Shown here: in pieces, positions 1 through 13,600 of the stretch | Layout of the letters: each line of letters starts with the position of its first letter | How positions within the stretch are numbered: position 1 is the stretch's first letter | Assembly: GCF_035222375.1 (NCBI RefSeq) | Contig: NW_026946365.1 | Coordinates: 434,001-498,000, forward strand | Direction: 5' to 3' | Length of the DNA stretch: 64,000 nucleotides | From: Podospora pseudocomata | Taxonomy: Eukaryota; Ascomycota; Sordariomycetes; Sordariales; Podosporaceae | The notes under the pieces: generated by a model | Databases searched by the model: none | What the model was told of the DNA's origin: nothing | Seen by the model: only the letters and a program-made list of their open reading frames with translations | Translations under genes and position numbers: made by a program

Positions 1-40
1 CCATGGCCACCGCTAACAGACCATGGCCACCGCCAACAGA
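1..40. repeat. Tandem 20-bp repeat, two copies
   Basis: Two head-to-tail 20-bp units open the window (1-20 and 21-40). They differ at one position (gct versus gcc) and each begins with ccatggccaccgc. The array may extend to the left of the window. No coding role is apparent. Confidence 0.7.
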
Positions 41-104
41 AGGATGAACTCCTTGCTAGTAAGACTCCTTTCTTTCTGACAGGTACCACCCAGTGGTTCC
101 TGTA

Positions 105-295
105 CAGGGGTATTACGCTTAGGGCGTAACACTTATAGAAATATATAAATCTTTAGTTTTAAATAGTATTAAAAAGCTTTAATTAATTTAATATAGAACA
201 GCAGATATTTATAATATAATATATAAGTATTATTAGTCCTACACGAAAATATAGATCTCACCCATGCGTGAATGCCCGGTAACGCAATACCCCAG
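105..295. mobile_element. MITE-like AT-rich insertion with imperfect TIRs and TA flanks
   Basis: A 191-bp AT-rich segment starts caggggtattacgc and ends gcaatacccca(g). The two ends are imperfect inverted repeats of about 20 bp (GGGGTATTRCG core). The dinucleotide TA lies immediately outside each end (103-104 and 296-297), as expected for a Tc1/mariner-type target duplication. The interior has no coding potential. It could also be a decayed end of a larger element; no second copy is present in this window to confirm mobility. Confidence 0.4.
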
Positions 296-297
296 TA

Positions 298-3200
298 GAT
301 TCGCTTATTTCCCAAGTAACCAACACAACAAACCCTGCAAAGGTAACCTTTTTGGCTTGCTATTCTACACTTTACTCTATTTTCGAACCTCGGACCGTTC
401 CTCAGCGACCAAAAGAGATACCACCTCGTCGTCATGATTTCCCCTTCTTCCCTATCAATCATGATTCACTAACAGGCCACCAGCTCCCACTAGTCGACGG
501 GAACTCACATACCCTCCCCGGAGGAACTTCCCCGGCAGCAGCAGTAGCCAGCAGTGGGTCGCTACCATCCTGCCCTGTCCGATTATTGCTCACCGGTCAA
601 TCAAGTCAACTCCCTTGCGATCGACACTAGATCTGATCTGGTCAAGTGTTGTTCGGCCTTTCCACCCTTCCCGCCCAAGCTTTCCCGAAGATCGAGATTC
701 GTGAGAAATCCCATGTTCCAAAGATCGGATTCCTGAGCGCGCGCGGCACGGGAGGGAGGTTCTAGACCTACAGCCAAGTATGGTAGAGAAGTGAGACAAA
801 CCTCAATATGGCCCGGTCATAATGAATTCATAGATTGGGAAAGGTGGACAAGTGTGCAAAACCACAGCCAAAAGCTGTTCTACCCTTCACACACGGACAC
901 ACAAAAGGGGAAGTGCGGTTCGAGAAGCGAACCATGCAATATGGGAGGAAACAACAAAAAATACCACCTTAACCCGCTCTTCCCGCGCGCTTTGGTAGCG
1001 TTTGCCCCTCCGGGCCTTCGGATCCGAACCAGATGGAGAGCTTGGATGCTTGATGCGCTGGCCAAATCCACGGCTTGGTTATTTGCTCAAACTCGCCTGC
1101 TTACTCATCCTTCCGGTCACTGAACAAGAGGTTGGGAAGCCTGACTATGGGCTGACCCCTCATTACCACACTCGTGTGAATGAACTGGGCTTCTCGGGGC
1201 TGTCTGCCCCTCACTTTGCCAAGTTCAGGTCGTCACCATTCCTCAAGCCTCCCAAGCCCCAAAGAACTGTCACGTTGAAGATCATTTCCTCCTTGTCACC
1301 CCCGTCTCATGCAAGCCAGAGCACAGAGTGGTGGAGTGACTGAACCACATCATAAACCATCCGCCTCCCAAACAGGTCAAGTCAAGGTCGTACGATGGAA
1401 AAGACACGAGCATTCTATGCCTATCCGCCCAGTTCATCAGACAACATCGATAATTGGGATAGAGAGAAGGTTGGAAAACATTCACCGACTGACTAAATGG
1501 CCGTGCTCCCCTTGACTTTCTTTGCCTTAGTTCCCGGAGGCGGATAGATGCCGAAGCTAAACTCGCCAGTCAATAAAATCTCCTATAGGTCAGTTCAGAC
1601 ACGAGGCTGTGCGTCAACTGGAGAGGTGTATGCGGTCAAGTAATAGTCCATATGACTTCCCTGGCTCTGAGACATGGCTTGCATTCGTATGGGGCACAGG
1701 CTGGGCATTGTCTCGAGTTTGAGTTCCGCCATACCTATGTAGAAAGTAACATGGTCTCTCCATCATGGATCAAGACAAGCTCCAAGGAGACTGGAGATAC
1801 GATGGCTGCATTCGGTCCTTTCAACGTGCAAGGTAGGACAGCTACTGCAATTGCTGTATGAGTCTCGGTTGTGGTTGGTTCTAAAAAGAATTGCCTTACT
1901 GCAGCTGCAGTGGTCTGATATTCCGACATCATGGTTTGGGGCTGCTCCCAATGTTTCTGTATCATGATGTCTTGAAAACCACTCCAAGCAAGTGACGAGA
2001 CCCTTTCTTGCTCTTGACCGGCTGCACATACAAGCATACACTTCGGTCCCGAGAAGCCTTCCCTGGAAGAAAAGCGCCACCAGACCACTCCAGAAGGATT
2101 CGAAACGGCGGATACGTGGGTGGGGTCTTTGGCCCTGGTGAAAGCTGAACCTATCAACGACATCCAGACCTGGATAGAACCTCTGTGCTTCACGCGGCTG
2201 TTTGCCTGAAGGCGTCAGTCTCCCAAAAAAGACAGGCGAGTGTGTGTGAAGCAGCAGCATCGGCTTTCCTACCGAACCGGGCGCAGTGCAGATGCATCGA
2301 AAAGGGTCGAGATCGACAGATTCCAGCAAGAAGAGGCTGCATGATAGCCGACCGACGCGGCTGAGAGATACAGATCAGGGTTCTTGCCCTCGCATACCGT
2401 CCAACAGTCTCAAAGAGAGGCGCGCCCACGATACTCGGGACCGGCCAAATGTGTATGTGTGTGTGTGTGTTCTTGGTTGGCTGTTAGGTATGTAGTGTAC
2501 TGCGTCTGTTCCAAATCTGTCCATAATCCGGGTCGTGATGACATATACGTGCGATGCGATACGCCTGTTGCTGGCGGCGATAGGTCTTGGTGAGTGTGCT
2601 ACAGCATCTCTTGTCTATCTGTCAATCAGCTCTAGGTTTCCCTTCTCATTTGCCTCCACAAAACCCTGCGTATCAGGCAAGGTCATTAACGCACCGCGAT
2701 GAGGTCTGTTTGCTGGCCTGGAACCTGGCAATCGAAGAGGAATGTCCCAAACAGGGCTGGGTTGCGAGAAGGGTGGAGTTGCTTCATACGTCTCAACGCG
2801 ACACATGATCCAAGGCCTTGGGTCACTTTGGTGATAATGTCGAGACGAATGGCCAGCGATGGTGGCTTTGTGCTACATAATTCGAAAAGAGGCAGTTAAG
2901 GAAGCGGCCCGCTCGCCACCCGAGAAGCTAAGCCGCTTCGCACTGAAGAGTGTGAGTGATAGCGTGATGACATTGATCAAGTCATGTTAGCATACGGGGA
3001 GTGGGTCAATCCAACCCTGTCCGCATCGTTTGAGCGCAACCACGGCATATAGCGTCTTGAAAGAGAGCTAACTCTCCATGATCAGTGGTAGTGGGTGCGG
3101 GGTTGTGAGCGTGTAGTGAATTCGAGGAATCCAGCCACAAGTTGGACAGGCCGATGTGACAAGTGGTGAAAAACGTGGCTTCGAAGCCATGGTGGAATGT

Positions 3201-5825
3201 TGGAATGGCGGAAAGGCCACCCGGCGCAAGTAGCCGAGCCATGAGCAGATCTGAACTCTCTGGGGCATCCGTTAGCGTGATTTAATTGATAGAAGAGCGC
3301 AGAGGCGGAACTGTAACGCGGGCCGTTAGCAATAGAATGCGTGTTCGGAACCACGGGGTTACACCAGGATGCGTAAAGGGCTACCTGGAGGTGGCCTTCT
3401 CGTGCCGCAGGAGTAGTGTGGTTGGGGTGGTTAAGGTGGTCCATGCACAACCCCAAGGTGATGTCGTCAACGAAAACGGTGATGGCCGGCTGGTGAACGG
3501 ACCGCGTTGCGACCCGTCCGCGGGAGGTTGAGAATGCCTTGGTGAAGAGGGCGATGCTCGCTAGGGAGTTGATGAATTCCCGAGGCAGGGAACTTTCCCC
3601 CGCGTGTTGTTGTCTCCCATGTGCACACTCTAATAATTAACTTCTGTGGCCGATTCCCATTGCCCGGGAAGACGGATGGGATGGGGATGGTTTCCTAGAA
3701 TAGAACATCAGTCGTCTTTAATTGCCTGCTCCTGCGCAGGCCGAGTCTCGTGCGAGAGATGTAAGTCAGTTATTGCTTGTGGGGGCAGGCGGAAGAAGCG
3801 GATTGCTTAAAACATCCTTTTAAGCGGGGGACGGCAGGGAGAGATGAGGGACTGCTCTTTTGCCTAGAAAACAGACAGCTTTTGTTGCTTGAAGTAAAGG
3901 AAAATAGTGTGCGGGACAAGGCGGGTTGGACCCAGGCACAGTGGGGGTCTGGATCAAGTGGGTGAGAGACCCTGGCCCACCTGGACCGTGCGCTGCCCTG
4001 AGCAATGCTATTGGCCAGAAAGCATGTACGAGTTCCTAATCGGGAAGGCAGAGCTAGCAGGGTATCCCAGCCTAGGTCTGAAGGGGCATCGGCCCTGCCC
4101 TGGCACCAACTTCCAGTGGTGAGTCCTGTTTCCGTTCAGTGCTGGATTGGGAAGCGTTGAACCATCGACAAAGCGTTGATCTCCAGGGCAAGGTGCTAAG
4201 CTATCTTGGAATTTGCAGCGTGTTTTCTTGATATTCTCTCAGTAGTGCACATCATTCTTGACAGTGGCGATCAACTATGTGAAGAGGGCGGGGAAGCCGT
4301 TTTATCTCCAGCGCTGTGGTGGTAACTCCGGAAGCTTAGGTAGGAGGGAACAAATTGAATATGCAAATAAATCTCGACAAGCAGTAAGCTAGCCTCCCAA
4401 GAAAACGACTCTGATACACAGCTGCATCTTTTAACCGTTGCTGCCTCGGGTCATATCACCATCAGTCCACAGTCTCGACGGCCATTGCAACCCGTGGGTT
4501 CCTCGTTTATGTTGGTTTCATACGGCAGGATGAGTGTTGTGAGCTCTGGGTTCGTGGGGTGGAATTCTCATGTCAAGGTCTTGGCAAGGGATTTACCACT
4601 GCACCCCGGTTGATATGGTCTTTGTTATGCAGTCGATCATATATTCGTACCCAACCTGGGCTACTTTATTTAGACCTCGCCGTTTCTTTCATCTGCCATT
4701 CTGGAATTACTAGCACATTTGTGGCTTCTGGGATGAGAATGAGCCTAAACTCTTCAAAATCGTTTGTCATAATATGTAGGCAGCGAAAAGAAAAAGGGCG
4801 AAAGTTATATCATTTAAATCTTGTGCCCAGCCAGTGTTAGGCAATACATCACTGGTAATCTCGGGCTTGCCACCCACTCCCCAGTGAATGCTCTCCCTTC
4901 TTGGCTGTGAAATGGTGACATCTGTAATACCGCTTCGTTCCAGTCCCGGGCCCATCTGCGGGCTCTGTGCTGAACTCACTCTGTATCGCATCCAAGAAAC
5001 TTCCAGCTGAATCATCGTCCCGGAGAACCCCACCCAAAACGACCAACCAAGCAACTGGGACACACTGTGCAGTGAAATGGCTCGAGAGGTTGGACCACCA
5101 GGATTCTTGGCATTCTGTCTTTACTCTTTTTGATTCTCTTTCTAAATGTTGCGTAGCTAGGATACAGTACAGGAGGGCCGGCAAAACAAAACGCTAAAAC
5201 ACCAAATCAAGCCAACCCTCTAACTGCGTTGATACCAAAACAAATATCCAGGTCAAATGTTCCCAAGTCATGTGGCATTACAGCCAAGGAACAGCCGAAG
5301 ACACCGCCACTCATCCTGTAGACTCGAAACCTGAAAGCATCCGTTAAGCATATTAGCCAAGACCTGTTCCAACTCTTTTGTTGGGCCTCAACGGTCAACC
5401 GTGAGGACAGGCCCATTTCTCCCAGAATAACGACAACTCCCAAACACCAGACGCATTAAAAATCCCCCCACAAACGCCTTGATTTCGCCAAATGCACCCA
5501 ACCAGGGCCATATACGACTGGGGACTGTGAGCGAGACAGTCACCTCATCCTCTCCTGATGTAGGCCGACTAAGGGACCTCCCACCAATCAACGACAGAAA
5601 AAGAAAATAGACAATAACGATTATCTCTCTGAGCTGGTCATCAACGGTCATCAAATCCCCGACGCTGCGGTAGCGACCCGATCGGAAAAAGGAAACGACA
5701 AGAGCGAGAAGAAATTGAGACCCAGGAAGAAAAAGTCCTTCGGAACTCCGGAATACAGTTGGTGTTTGATGGGAGAGGGGAGCTGCAGATGCAATGGACC
5801 GTTGTCGTTGCATCGGGGCGGACGG
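298..5825. other. Gene-free stretch left of the AflR-like regulator
   Basis: No open frame here looks like a protein: the longest frames (about 150-190 codons on the minus strand near 1.7-2.3 kb) have biased, low-information composition and no motif. A short (GT)n tract lies at 2451-2470. I see no tRNA-like fold or recognisable transposon. Small multi-exon genes or non-coding transcripts cannot be excluded by reading alone. Confidence 0.5.
2451..2470. repeat. (GT)n microsatellite
   Basis: A run of GT dinucleotides with one interruption (gtgtatgtgtgtgtgtgtgt). Confidence 0.8.
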
Positions 5826-7067
5826 CTATGTGTAGGCAATGTCGCTTTTCCTGTGGTGTATGACTTCGAGGGTGGACCCGAGGTTGTGCCCGAGGTATCC
5901 AATCATGGCCCGGCTGACTTCGGGGTCTTCAGATAGATCTGCACAAACCTCACGAAACTGAGCATACACCTCTTCCAGCTTTCGTAGCTCACGCGCCAGG
6001 ATCTCCAGCTCGAGCCATCTTCCCTCTTCCCCCATAAGCGTGTATCCGCCCAGGCTAACTCCCAGCGCATTTGGTGACGTCGCCGCTGGGATACTGCCGT
6101 TCTCAAAATAGGTGTGGGATGCGTTCTTATAGAAGGAGGTGATCTTGCCAATGACGGTCGCGAGCAGCATCGCTGCCGTGTGTGTTCCTGACCTGCTCAT
6201 GCATCGTGGGCAACTGAGCATCGAGGCACATCCCTCCACTGCTTTGCGGTTCAAAGACAGCACGAGGTCGAAGGGTGGCGCTCCAGGGCTGGAGGCATTG
6301 TGAAGTGCTTGTAACGACTGCAAACAAGCGGTAAAGCATGTGCAGGAGCCCCCAGAGCTTGCCGAGCTCGACGAGGACTTTGTCCTTGGTGTTGACCTCA
6401 GCTGGGGCGTCGCGGTAGGGCTGGGGAAATAGGTAGCTGACATGCTTCCAGGCGTCGGGATCTGTGTTTGGCCGTATGTGTACATGTCTGCGGCAGTTGG
6501 ATCGGTCCAAGGCGGCATGGCTGCCGACATGGCAAAGTCGTACGAATGGGAACGCCCGTGGTTGAGCTGGGCTGCCATGGCTGGGGAGTCAACAAACTGG
6601 GAAGACATGTCGTTGGGTGGGGTCCAAGGCATGCCTGTCGAGTAGATGTCGGTGGCCATTGTCGGATCCACGTGGGTGGTCGAACCTGTTTCCATACCCA
6701 GCATAGCCAACCCAGACATGGAATGCGTTCGGCTCATGCTTCCATCCACGCTAGTGGGAGGTGTGTGCCATCCAGTTTCCAGCTTGTATAGTGGGTGCGC
6801 TGTCTGGTGGACCGAGTACAGCATGCCCTTGTCGTCAGATACTGGCGAGGTCATTCCCGTCATATCAGTGGGCGTTGTCGACTGTGTGTTGGAGCTGCCA
6901 TCGGATTTTGGTTTCCCGGCCCTGCTAGATGGGGAATACCGGCATTCGATCCCACAAGCTAGACAGCGAGAACATATTGGCCTTGCCTTGGAGCACTTGA
7001 CCTTGGCATGAAAGCAGCCATCACATGAGGCGCGTAGACGAGGTTGACGGGGCTTTGAGGAAGCCAT
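5826..7067 (-). CDS. Zn(II)2Cys6 transcription factor with AflR-type C-terminal domain
   Basis: A single-exon gene of 413 aa. The N-terminus (about residues 15-43) holds a fungal binuclear zinc cluster, C-x2-C-x6-C-x6-C-x2-C-x6-C (CDGC...[11 protein letters not shown]...C), followed by a basic, Ser/Lys-rich linker. The middle is low-complexity (Ser/Thr/Met/Pro). From about residue 240 a Cys-containing block ([17 protein letters not shown] ... [11 protein letters not shown] ... [15 protein letters not shown]) resembles the AflR C-terminal domain of secondary-metabolite regulators. AflR-type proteins bind TCGN5CGA and activate aromatic polyketide clusters in the nucleus. The PKS 10.5 kb away, with such a site in its promoter, is the likely target; that link is inferred. 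The start is the first ATG, directly before the zinc cluster. Confidence 0.88.
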   Translation of the reverse strand: MASSKPRQPRLRASCDGCFHAKVKCSKARPICSRCLACGIECRYSPSSRAGKPKSDGSSNTQSTTPTDMTGMTSPVSDDKGMLYSVHQTAHPLYKLETGWHTPPTSVDGSMSRTHSMSGLAMLGMETGSTTHVDPTMATDIYSTGMPWTPPNDMSSQFVDSPAMAAQLNHGRSHSYDFAMSAAMPPWTDPTAADMYTYGQTQIPTPGSMSATYFPSPTATPQLRSTPRTKSSSSSASSGGSCTCFTACLQSLQALHNASSPGAPPFDLVLSLNRKAVEGCASMLSCPRCMSRSGTHTAAMLLATVIGKITSFYKNASHTYFENGSIPAATSPNALGVSLGGYTLMGEEGRWLELEILARELRKLEEVYAQFREVCADLSEDPEVSRAMIGYLGHNLGSTLEVIHHRKSDIAYT

Positions 7068-9419
7068 GTTGAAAAGGGTGATGTGTTGTAAGATTGCAGC
7101 GCGATGGAGTATAAACAGCTGAAAGTGTGTTGCGAAGTAGAGGTGAGGTGACAGTCGGAGGGGTCAGGGTGATAATAAGACGAGTTTGAAGAACAAGGGG
7201 TGTGTGAAGGGTGCGAGGGAGGTGGGGAGAGAGTATAATATAACGTTTGGCGGCTCGAGGAGGCTGCAGGAAGAACTACGTAAGGTGTTATGGGGGCAGT
7301 AACTCGGAATGATAAGGCGGGCGGAAGGGTTGATCAGGTCTTGAGAGCCCACGAGGAGAAGACGTAAGATGCCACAGCCATTACCCAAGCCCTTTTCGGA
7401 CGGATCCAGCAGGGGGAGTGAGCGGTAAGCTGACCTTGGACGGAGCAAACGCGTTTGAGAGGGGGAGACAATTAAGTTTAGAGAAGCGAGGGCAGGAGGA
7501 CCAAGTAGCTTGACGCTTAAAAAGAAATGCCCAGGGGCTCGAGGAGGCCCGGTTAAAAGAAAAGAAGCCGTCCACCGCGCTAATGCCCGGACGATATTTT
7601 AGAGACACGACCCACTTGAGCGACGAGTTGTGTGAGACCTGCTCGGTGGAATATCTGTGGTAGGGCAGCATTCTTTTCTCCTGGTGATTGACAAGGAAGC
7701 GGGAAGGAGAAAGGGTCCCTGAAGTCATGGGACAGGGACAGGCAGGCCATACTCGTTGCTACATGACTGAACCGTTCTCATACAGGGCACGCGCCAGTGG
7801 CGCTGGTGAACGGCCAGGTCAGCATGGACAGAATTATATGAGGCCCTCGAGCTCTCTGGCTTTCGTCTCATTCGAAGCCATGGGGCCACCAGACACGGAA
7901 TATGGACGACCTGCGCGATCTGATGGTGTGCCGGTGTATAGATCCGACAACTGGACATCGTGAGCTGGATGCCGTCCTTGATGCAAAATGAGATGAAGAA
8001 AGACGGCACAACTCGCTCGGGACGGAACCTTGCAAGACAGGCCCCTCTTCTGTTCCCAGCTCCAAGTAACAACGAATACTAACAAACAGGAGAGGCGCAA
8101 GAGGCTTGCCGGGGTGAAAGAGCTTGTGTGGGAGAGATGTGAAGCTGGGTGTATGACGCAGTGGCCACTCGAGTGCTGAGGAACTACCTACCTGGTCCTA
8201 CACCCTCTTCTTCCCGCGGCTTGAGCCTCGCATATTCGATATGCAAGCGTGTGAATGCATAAGCGGGGTGTGGGTGGGGGCAATGTCAACATGGTGAGCT
8301 TGCTGGGTGTCGTACCTTGTATCTGCGTCCAGTCAAGGCCTGGAGTCGAGTGAGGTAGCGAAAAAGACCAGACGGGACTGGGGCATAGTCGAGGTTGACC
8401 TTGTGGGCATGCTCCGAAGTTGCACTGGGCTTGCTGGAGTGCCACGGAAAATCCGATGCAGGTAGCATGCATCCTGCAAATAGAGCGCGCACCTGCAAGG
8501 CAGGCAGACAGTTACAGGGTCTCGAGCTCATGGTAGCGCGAAAAAAAAAGTAAATCTCGTCTTCTTCTCCTCCTCCCCTGATTCCCAGGGACCAGCACGC
8601 AATCGGCAGCTGAGCTATTGGCAGTTGGTCGACGTTTGACTGTTAAGCCAACAGGTTAACGGCGCTATTCTAGAAAACGGCTGTTAGTGTGGTTCCAGGA
8701 ACGACAAAGGATGCTCGACAATGGGGTGGTAGTGGTGGTGGTGGTGCCACAGTTACTGCATTAGTCCGGAGGCTACCTTTGTTGACTTCCCCAGCCTACC
8801 GACCGATACGGAAGACAAAGTCACTGTTCCGAACTGCGTTGTAGTTCGTGACTGGCTCGTAACCAAGGAGAGATCAGCCAATCAAATCCAAAGGACTCGA
8901 GCGAGAGATTGTTGGTTTTCTTCTGCGCTCCATTGGACGAGAGACATCTGCGCACAGATGGTTCCCAGAGGCAGAAAATATCTGTCCTGTCTTTTCCATG
9001 GTCCCAGGTCGCCGTCCCTGGCCGGCTCGGTTCCAGTCCAGCTGGGGCTGGCTGGCTTGTTGGCGGTGAGGTGAGGTGAGGTGAGGTGACGGAGCTGGAA
9101 GAAGGAGAGTTGCCACCGCTGCTTGGGCTGACGAGGACTCGTGCAGAAGGGCATCATCGTGAAACATAACAATCCTCTGTTGCAGGCAAATGCCCTAGAG
9201 AGGTGGTCAAGGTGATGGAGTCGAACAGCTTGCCGGCTCGGAGAATTTGGTCCCCACTGCGGTCCGCTAGTGTGAACTATGGAGATTCGAGGTGATGCCA
9301 AGGGTTGCTTACCTAAGGTAAGCATATCCATGACCTGAGAACAAGCAACGGAGCACAGACAATATCATCAACAACCCGCTTTCCGAGCAGAGGGAACCAT
9401 CATCATCAAGACCAAGTCC
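7068..9419. other. Upstream region of the AflR-like gene; no gene seen
   Basis: This is 5' flank of the minus-strand regulator. I see no conserved coding frame. A (GTGAG)n array lies at 9066-9089. A TATA-like tract (gagtataatata) lies near 7231, about 165 bp upstream of the ATG. No TCGN5CGA site was noticed in the first 600 bp upstream. Confidence 0.45.
9066..9089. repeat. (GTGAG)n minisatellite
   Basis: About five tandem copies of gtgag. Confidence 0.8.
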
Positions 9420-10655
9420 GTGCCCTCTCCGTCTGCTGGGCTCCCATCTGCCGATCGTTCATCGCCGCGGATGCTCCAAGACACAGAGCATCGGATCACG
9501 GATGCGGAGGATTTTCGACCTCCTTTCTCTGCCGCATCTCGCAACGGTGGTGAGAAGCTTGTCAAAGCCCGCAACCGCTCTCGCGAGGCCTGTCAGCAGA
9601 CACATCAATCGGCCCTAATGCGCAGTCGACAACTTGACCGCTGACTGGCCGTTTTTGGAACATTCGACACAGGTTGTGCAAGCAGTTGCTGATCGCCATC
9701 TTCGACAACAAGCCCCCCTCCCCCGAGGGCAGGAAACCAAACTCACGCATATGGAACTCCCATCTGGAACATGGACAAATCTCCTGATTGTGATGTTTGG
9801 CCTACCAAGGACGCTTTTAACGGCGATCCACCCTCCATTGTCCCAGCTTTCTGCCCTGGCGGTTGACGCGGCGCCCGTTTGAAGAAGGTAAACACCCAAC
9901 AACCACTGAGGACCTCCCGTCGGAAATGCAGGCGGGCCGACGAGAGACAGGACCTGCCTGCCGAAACTCCAGACGGAAGCCCGTGTGCTTCTTCAACACC
10001 TCAAGCGTCAATTTCCCTGTTATCCGATAACACAAAACACCTTGGCACCAGTGGAATCGCGTCTTCGGCAGTCTATTGTGCTGCACATCATTTGAACCCC
10101 AGAACAACAAGCCACCAGAGACGATTTGTTCCGGCTTCCGAGATATCTCGACATGGTGGAATACGGATCGACGTCTCAGAGTGGTTATTCTCATCTTGTT
10201 CAGCTGAGCTCATCTCTGGACTGACTGTACGCCCTCCGTCTTATAGATCTGGACATAGAGATTGCCGGGATTGGAGCAGCATCACCGCCTACACTGGAGC
10301 AATGGCCCCTATGACGATCAGCCGGCTGAAACGTTGCGGTGAAAGAGCGGGAAGGCTGGAGATCAGGGTACGAGCATCCCAAATTCAGTGCCGACTCTGA
10401 AGATTCCCATCCAGATACCTCTGCCATCCGGCAGCCAGCCGACCGAGGCTTCCTGCGTACGCTGCCGATCACTACTACGTCTTCAAGGATTACTTACTTG
10501 GTTCCTCGAGGTCACGGCAGATGCATGCCTTAGGGCCCTGGCCGCCGCTGTCCAGCGTGGCTCAGGCGGATGGAGATCAACATCAGAATCGGCGATGCCT
10601 TCGAACAATCAGCGTGTCACAAGCTTATTATGGCGTTTTCCCAGGTCTTTGCAAT
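9420..10655 (+). pseudogene. Probable decayed Zn2Cys6 transcription factor
   Basis: No open gene, but successive frames read like a degraded regulator. At about 9582-9641 the peptide REACQQTHQSALMRSRQLDR fits the shape of a zinc-cluster start (REAC..CH.S.L.C.R) with the later cysteines lost. About 35 bp on, in another frame, LCKQLL...FDNKPPSPEGRKPN resembles the end of a cluster plus linker. At 9990-10315 a third frame runs through VLLQHLKRQF, RDDLFRLPRYLDMVEYGS and LIDLDIEIAGIGAASPP, interrupted by TGA codons that could be CGA with C to T changes. Near 10460 comes YYVFKDYLLGSSRSRQMHA. There is no in-frame ATG at the 5' end. Alternatives are a heavily spliced live gene or chance. The parent family is inferred only from the zinc-cluster pattern. 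Confidence 0.38.
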
Positions 10656-13600
10656 ATTAAAAATACGGAAAGCACAGGCCAGTGTCATTCTTGATTAGGC
10701 ATCTGGCGGTGACCTTTGTCATGGGTTGTCCTCAGTGACTCGGGTGACTGCATAGGAGGCACCAATAGGCTCAAAACCAGCACTTGCGATTATCGAATAC
10801 ATGCATATAGAATCGCGGAAAATACCCTCGCTGGGACAGCTGATGTGTCAGTTGCGGGAACATTGTCGAGAGAAGCTTCTCCAGGCAAGCCACATCACGG
10901 AATGGCATCTCGACGCCGCCTGCTTGCTTCTTCCTGGGGAAACCAAGGCATTGGAGGAGAAGCCTTCTTGCCTTTGCAGTAGTACCTGTCAGCTTGATCG
11001 TCAACGCTTCCCTCCCCTCCTTTCGGAACGCGAGAAATCCCAACGGCGCACATGTCAGCAAGCACACTATTTCTTGGGCTGGCCCGTCACATGCTCTTAA
11101 AACTATCACGAGATTTTGAGTGGTGGATTTGATGATGACGACAAAAAGACCAGCGACTTCTGCAGGGTGTTATTTTTAACAAGCATCCCTTGCCCATTGA
11201 CTGCTCTCATGTGTTGGCTTTGCCTTTGCCGCGCTTGTCTCTTACCCATCTTGCAGATATTGCCCTGCACAGCTCGCTAGCTCAGGGACCGGTCAAACTC
11301 TACAGTTCCCAGAAGAGCCAGACGCGCTGCACCCACCCGGACCTCTTCTTCTCAGGCACAACATTTCCATGAAAATATCGCCGTCCATATTTCTCTTCTG
11401 GTTCCCGAAGGCCCGGTGCCTCATGGAAGACGGCCATGTTGGGACGATCTTCGGATATCGGAAGGATCCCGTCAGCAAAGGGATAGACGACGACCGGGGC
11501 CCGGGGAACCCACGTCTGCGATAACACCGAACCCGATGAGCGTACATGATGCTCTTTTGGAGTTTACGATAGCTCTCTGGCAGGGGTGGTGGTACATGAT
11601 GTCTAGTAACATGGGGGACCCCCAATTTCTTAGGATGTTTCCCGGAAACATATTCTATCACTGGGGCCCTGTTCCCCCACGAGGGCCCTTTCGTTCTGCA
11701 TATGGTGGAACAAGCAATGTGCAGTCTCCAGGGAAGGGATGTGTTAGGTTTTTCGCCTTGCTCAGAAAAGGGTAAGTTGTACAGGTTGGATGCAAATACC
11801 CGATTTCTCCTTTTTCTTTCTCTCCTTTTACTCCCTTTTCCCATGTCTCTCCTGCCCTTACCGGGTATGTCCTGGTATGATAAAAGAAGCGTATGCAAAA
11901 TCATGTTGACTGTGCATATATTCGCCAAACCCTTGAGCTTGCTTTTTGAGAAGAGGGGTGAAGCGCCCATAGTTACGCAAAGAGGTGATATACGAAGGAG
12001 TGGTGGATGTGCCATTTCAAAAATGGGTGGGGGAGGAAGCGGAAGAAAAGGGGGTGGGGGGGGGACAAGACAAGCCTCGTTTTCCGGAAGCATAGTCCCT
12101 GTCAATAACATCTCTTTCCCCGCCCCCTTTCTCAACAAAAACGTATCCAACGGGAGGATAAGAGAGGAAAGGGGGGACGCGGGGGGGGGCAGAATATGCG
12201 GGTAATTTGAGTCTTGTTACACGATTACAGGGTAGACAAGGGGAGCACAAAGGTAGGTAGGGGTTCCCCAGGTCAAATAAACAACAGAGACATTTTTTTT
12301 CCTTGCCTCTGTTTTTGTTTTATTTTGGGGGCCGGGGGCTTGGCTTCTCTCATTGGAGAGGATTTGATTTTGGGGTTTCTTCCCTGGTCCCTACAGGCAT
12401 AATCTGAGAAACAACTGTGTATGGGTATGGGTGTGGGCGGGTAGGCAAGGTGGAGGGAAGGACCATCCACAGTGAGGTAGGAGGAGGGGAAAACGGCGAT
12501 TTGCAGCGATGAAGAGGTTGGGTTCGGATCATGGAGCCACAAGAGGGATTACCAGATCTGTGGAACGTAGCAATTAGACATGAGCACAAACACGCAAATT
12601 CGATTTTTGTGGAGAGGTGAGCTGGTTGGATAGGGTAGATAGTTAGGCGGGCTGGGAGAGACAGAAGAATAGAGAAATGGGTCAGGTCAATAATTAATAA
12701 GGCAGAGCCTGATGGGGGCGGGAAATATGGGAGGAATGGTTCAAGCTTATTAAGATGCTGTGGAACTGAGGACTCAGTGCCTAGGAGGTGAGGCTGAGGT
12801 GTTTATATTGCGGTTATTTGTTTGCTACCTAGGTACTTTGAAATCAAGTTACCAAAATTCCCACGCGTCTTTCGTTTTGGAATGGGCCTCCCATGTTGTT
12901 GGTGTTGATACCAGGGTGGCAGTAAAGGCATAGGGAATAAACAATACTGTGTGGTGATGTTGCTGATAATGAGGCAGATGCCTGACTACGCAACCCGGAG
13001 ACGGAGATGAAGATGGTAGATATCTCCTAGCCATCTTGCCAATATCGATGGACCTTACCAACAGCGTAAGTGAAGTCACATAATTGCCACTTCTGCGGGC
13101 GGAAAGGTTTCCTTCGCGGGGTGTCATCCATCCGAACCTTTCCCTCCTCGCTTGATGATCACTAGATGGAGATATGGACAAGTCACCATGGAATCTTACT
13201 GAGCAGACGTATGTGGATAGCCTCATGAATGAAGATACGTGGATGAAATAGACAAGGCTCCATCTCACCTCATCTTATATACACGACTCGTATCTTTACT
13301 GCCCGTTTCACCGCTTGGCTGAGCTATGATATCATAATGCGGGATGTGTGTCGATCTTCAACAGTAATTCAGGCTTCAGTACTGATGTGCAAGGCTGTGC
13401 TTATGCCATACCCACCTCCTGGATCCGTGGCTGGTGGTCGGAAGTTATCCCGGATTATTTCGACTGGCGGCTCGGAAGGTACGGCGGATAACGCGGCCCG
13501 GGGATGTCAGTTGGGGAAGAGCAAAGATTGAAACAAAGACACGATGGGAACAAGACGGGATAGCCTCTTACCGGACCCCAGATGTGGAGGTCATAGCACT

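Noticed and set aside
1763-2329. 188-codon minus-strand frame as a gene
   Set aside because: Cys/His/Ser-rich without spacing typical of any zinc-binding family; overlaps a second frame of similar length.
11293-12150. 285-codon minus-strand frame
   Set aside because: Proline runs derive from G/C homopolymers; no conserved block, no good start context, overlapping frames on the other strand of equal length.
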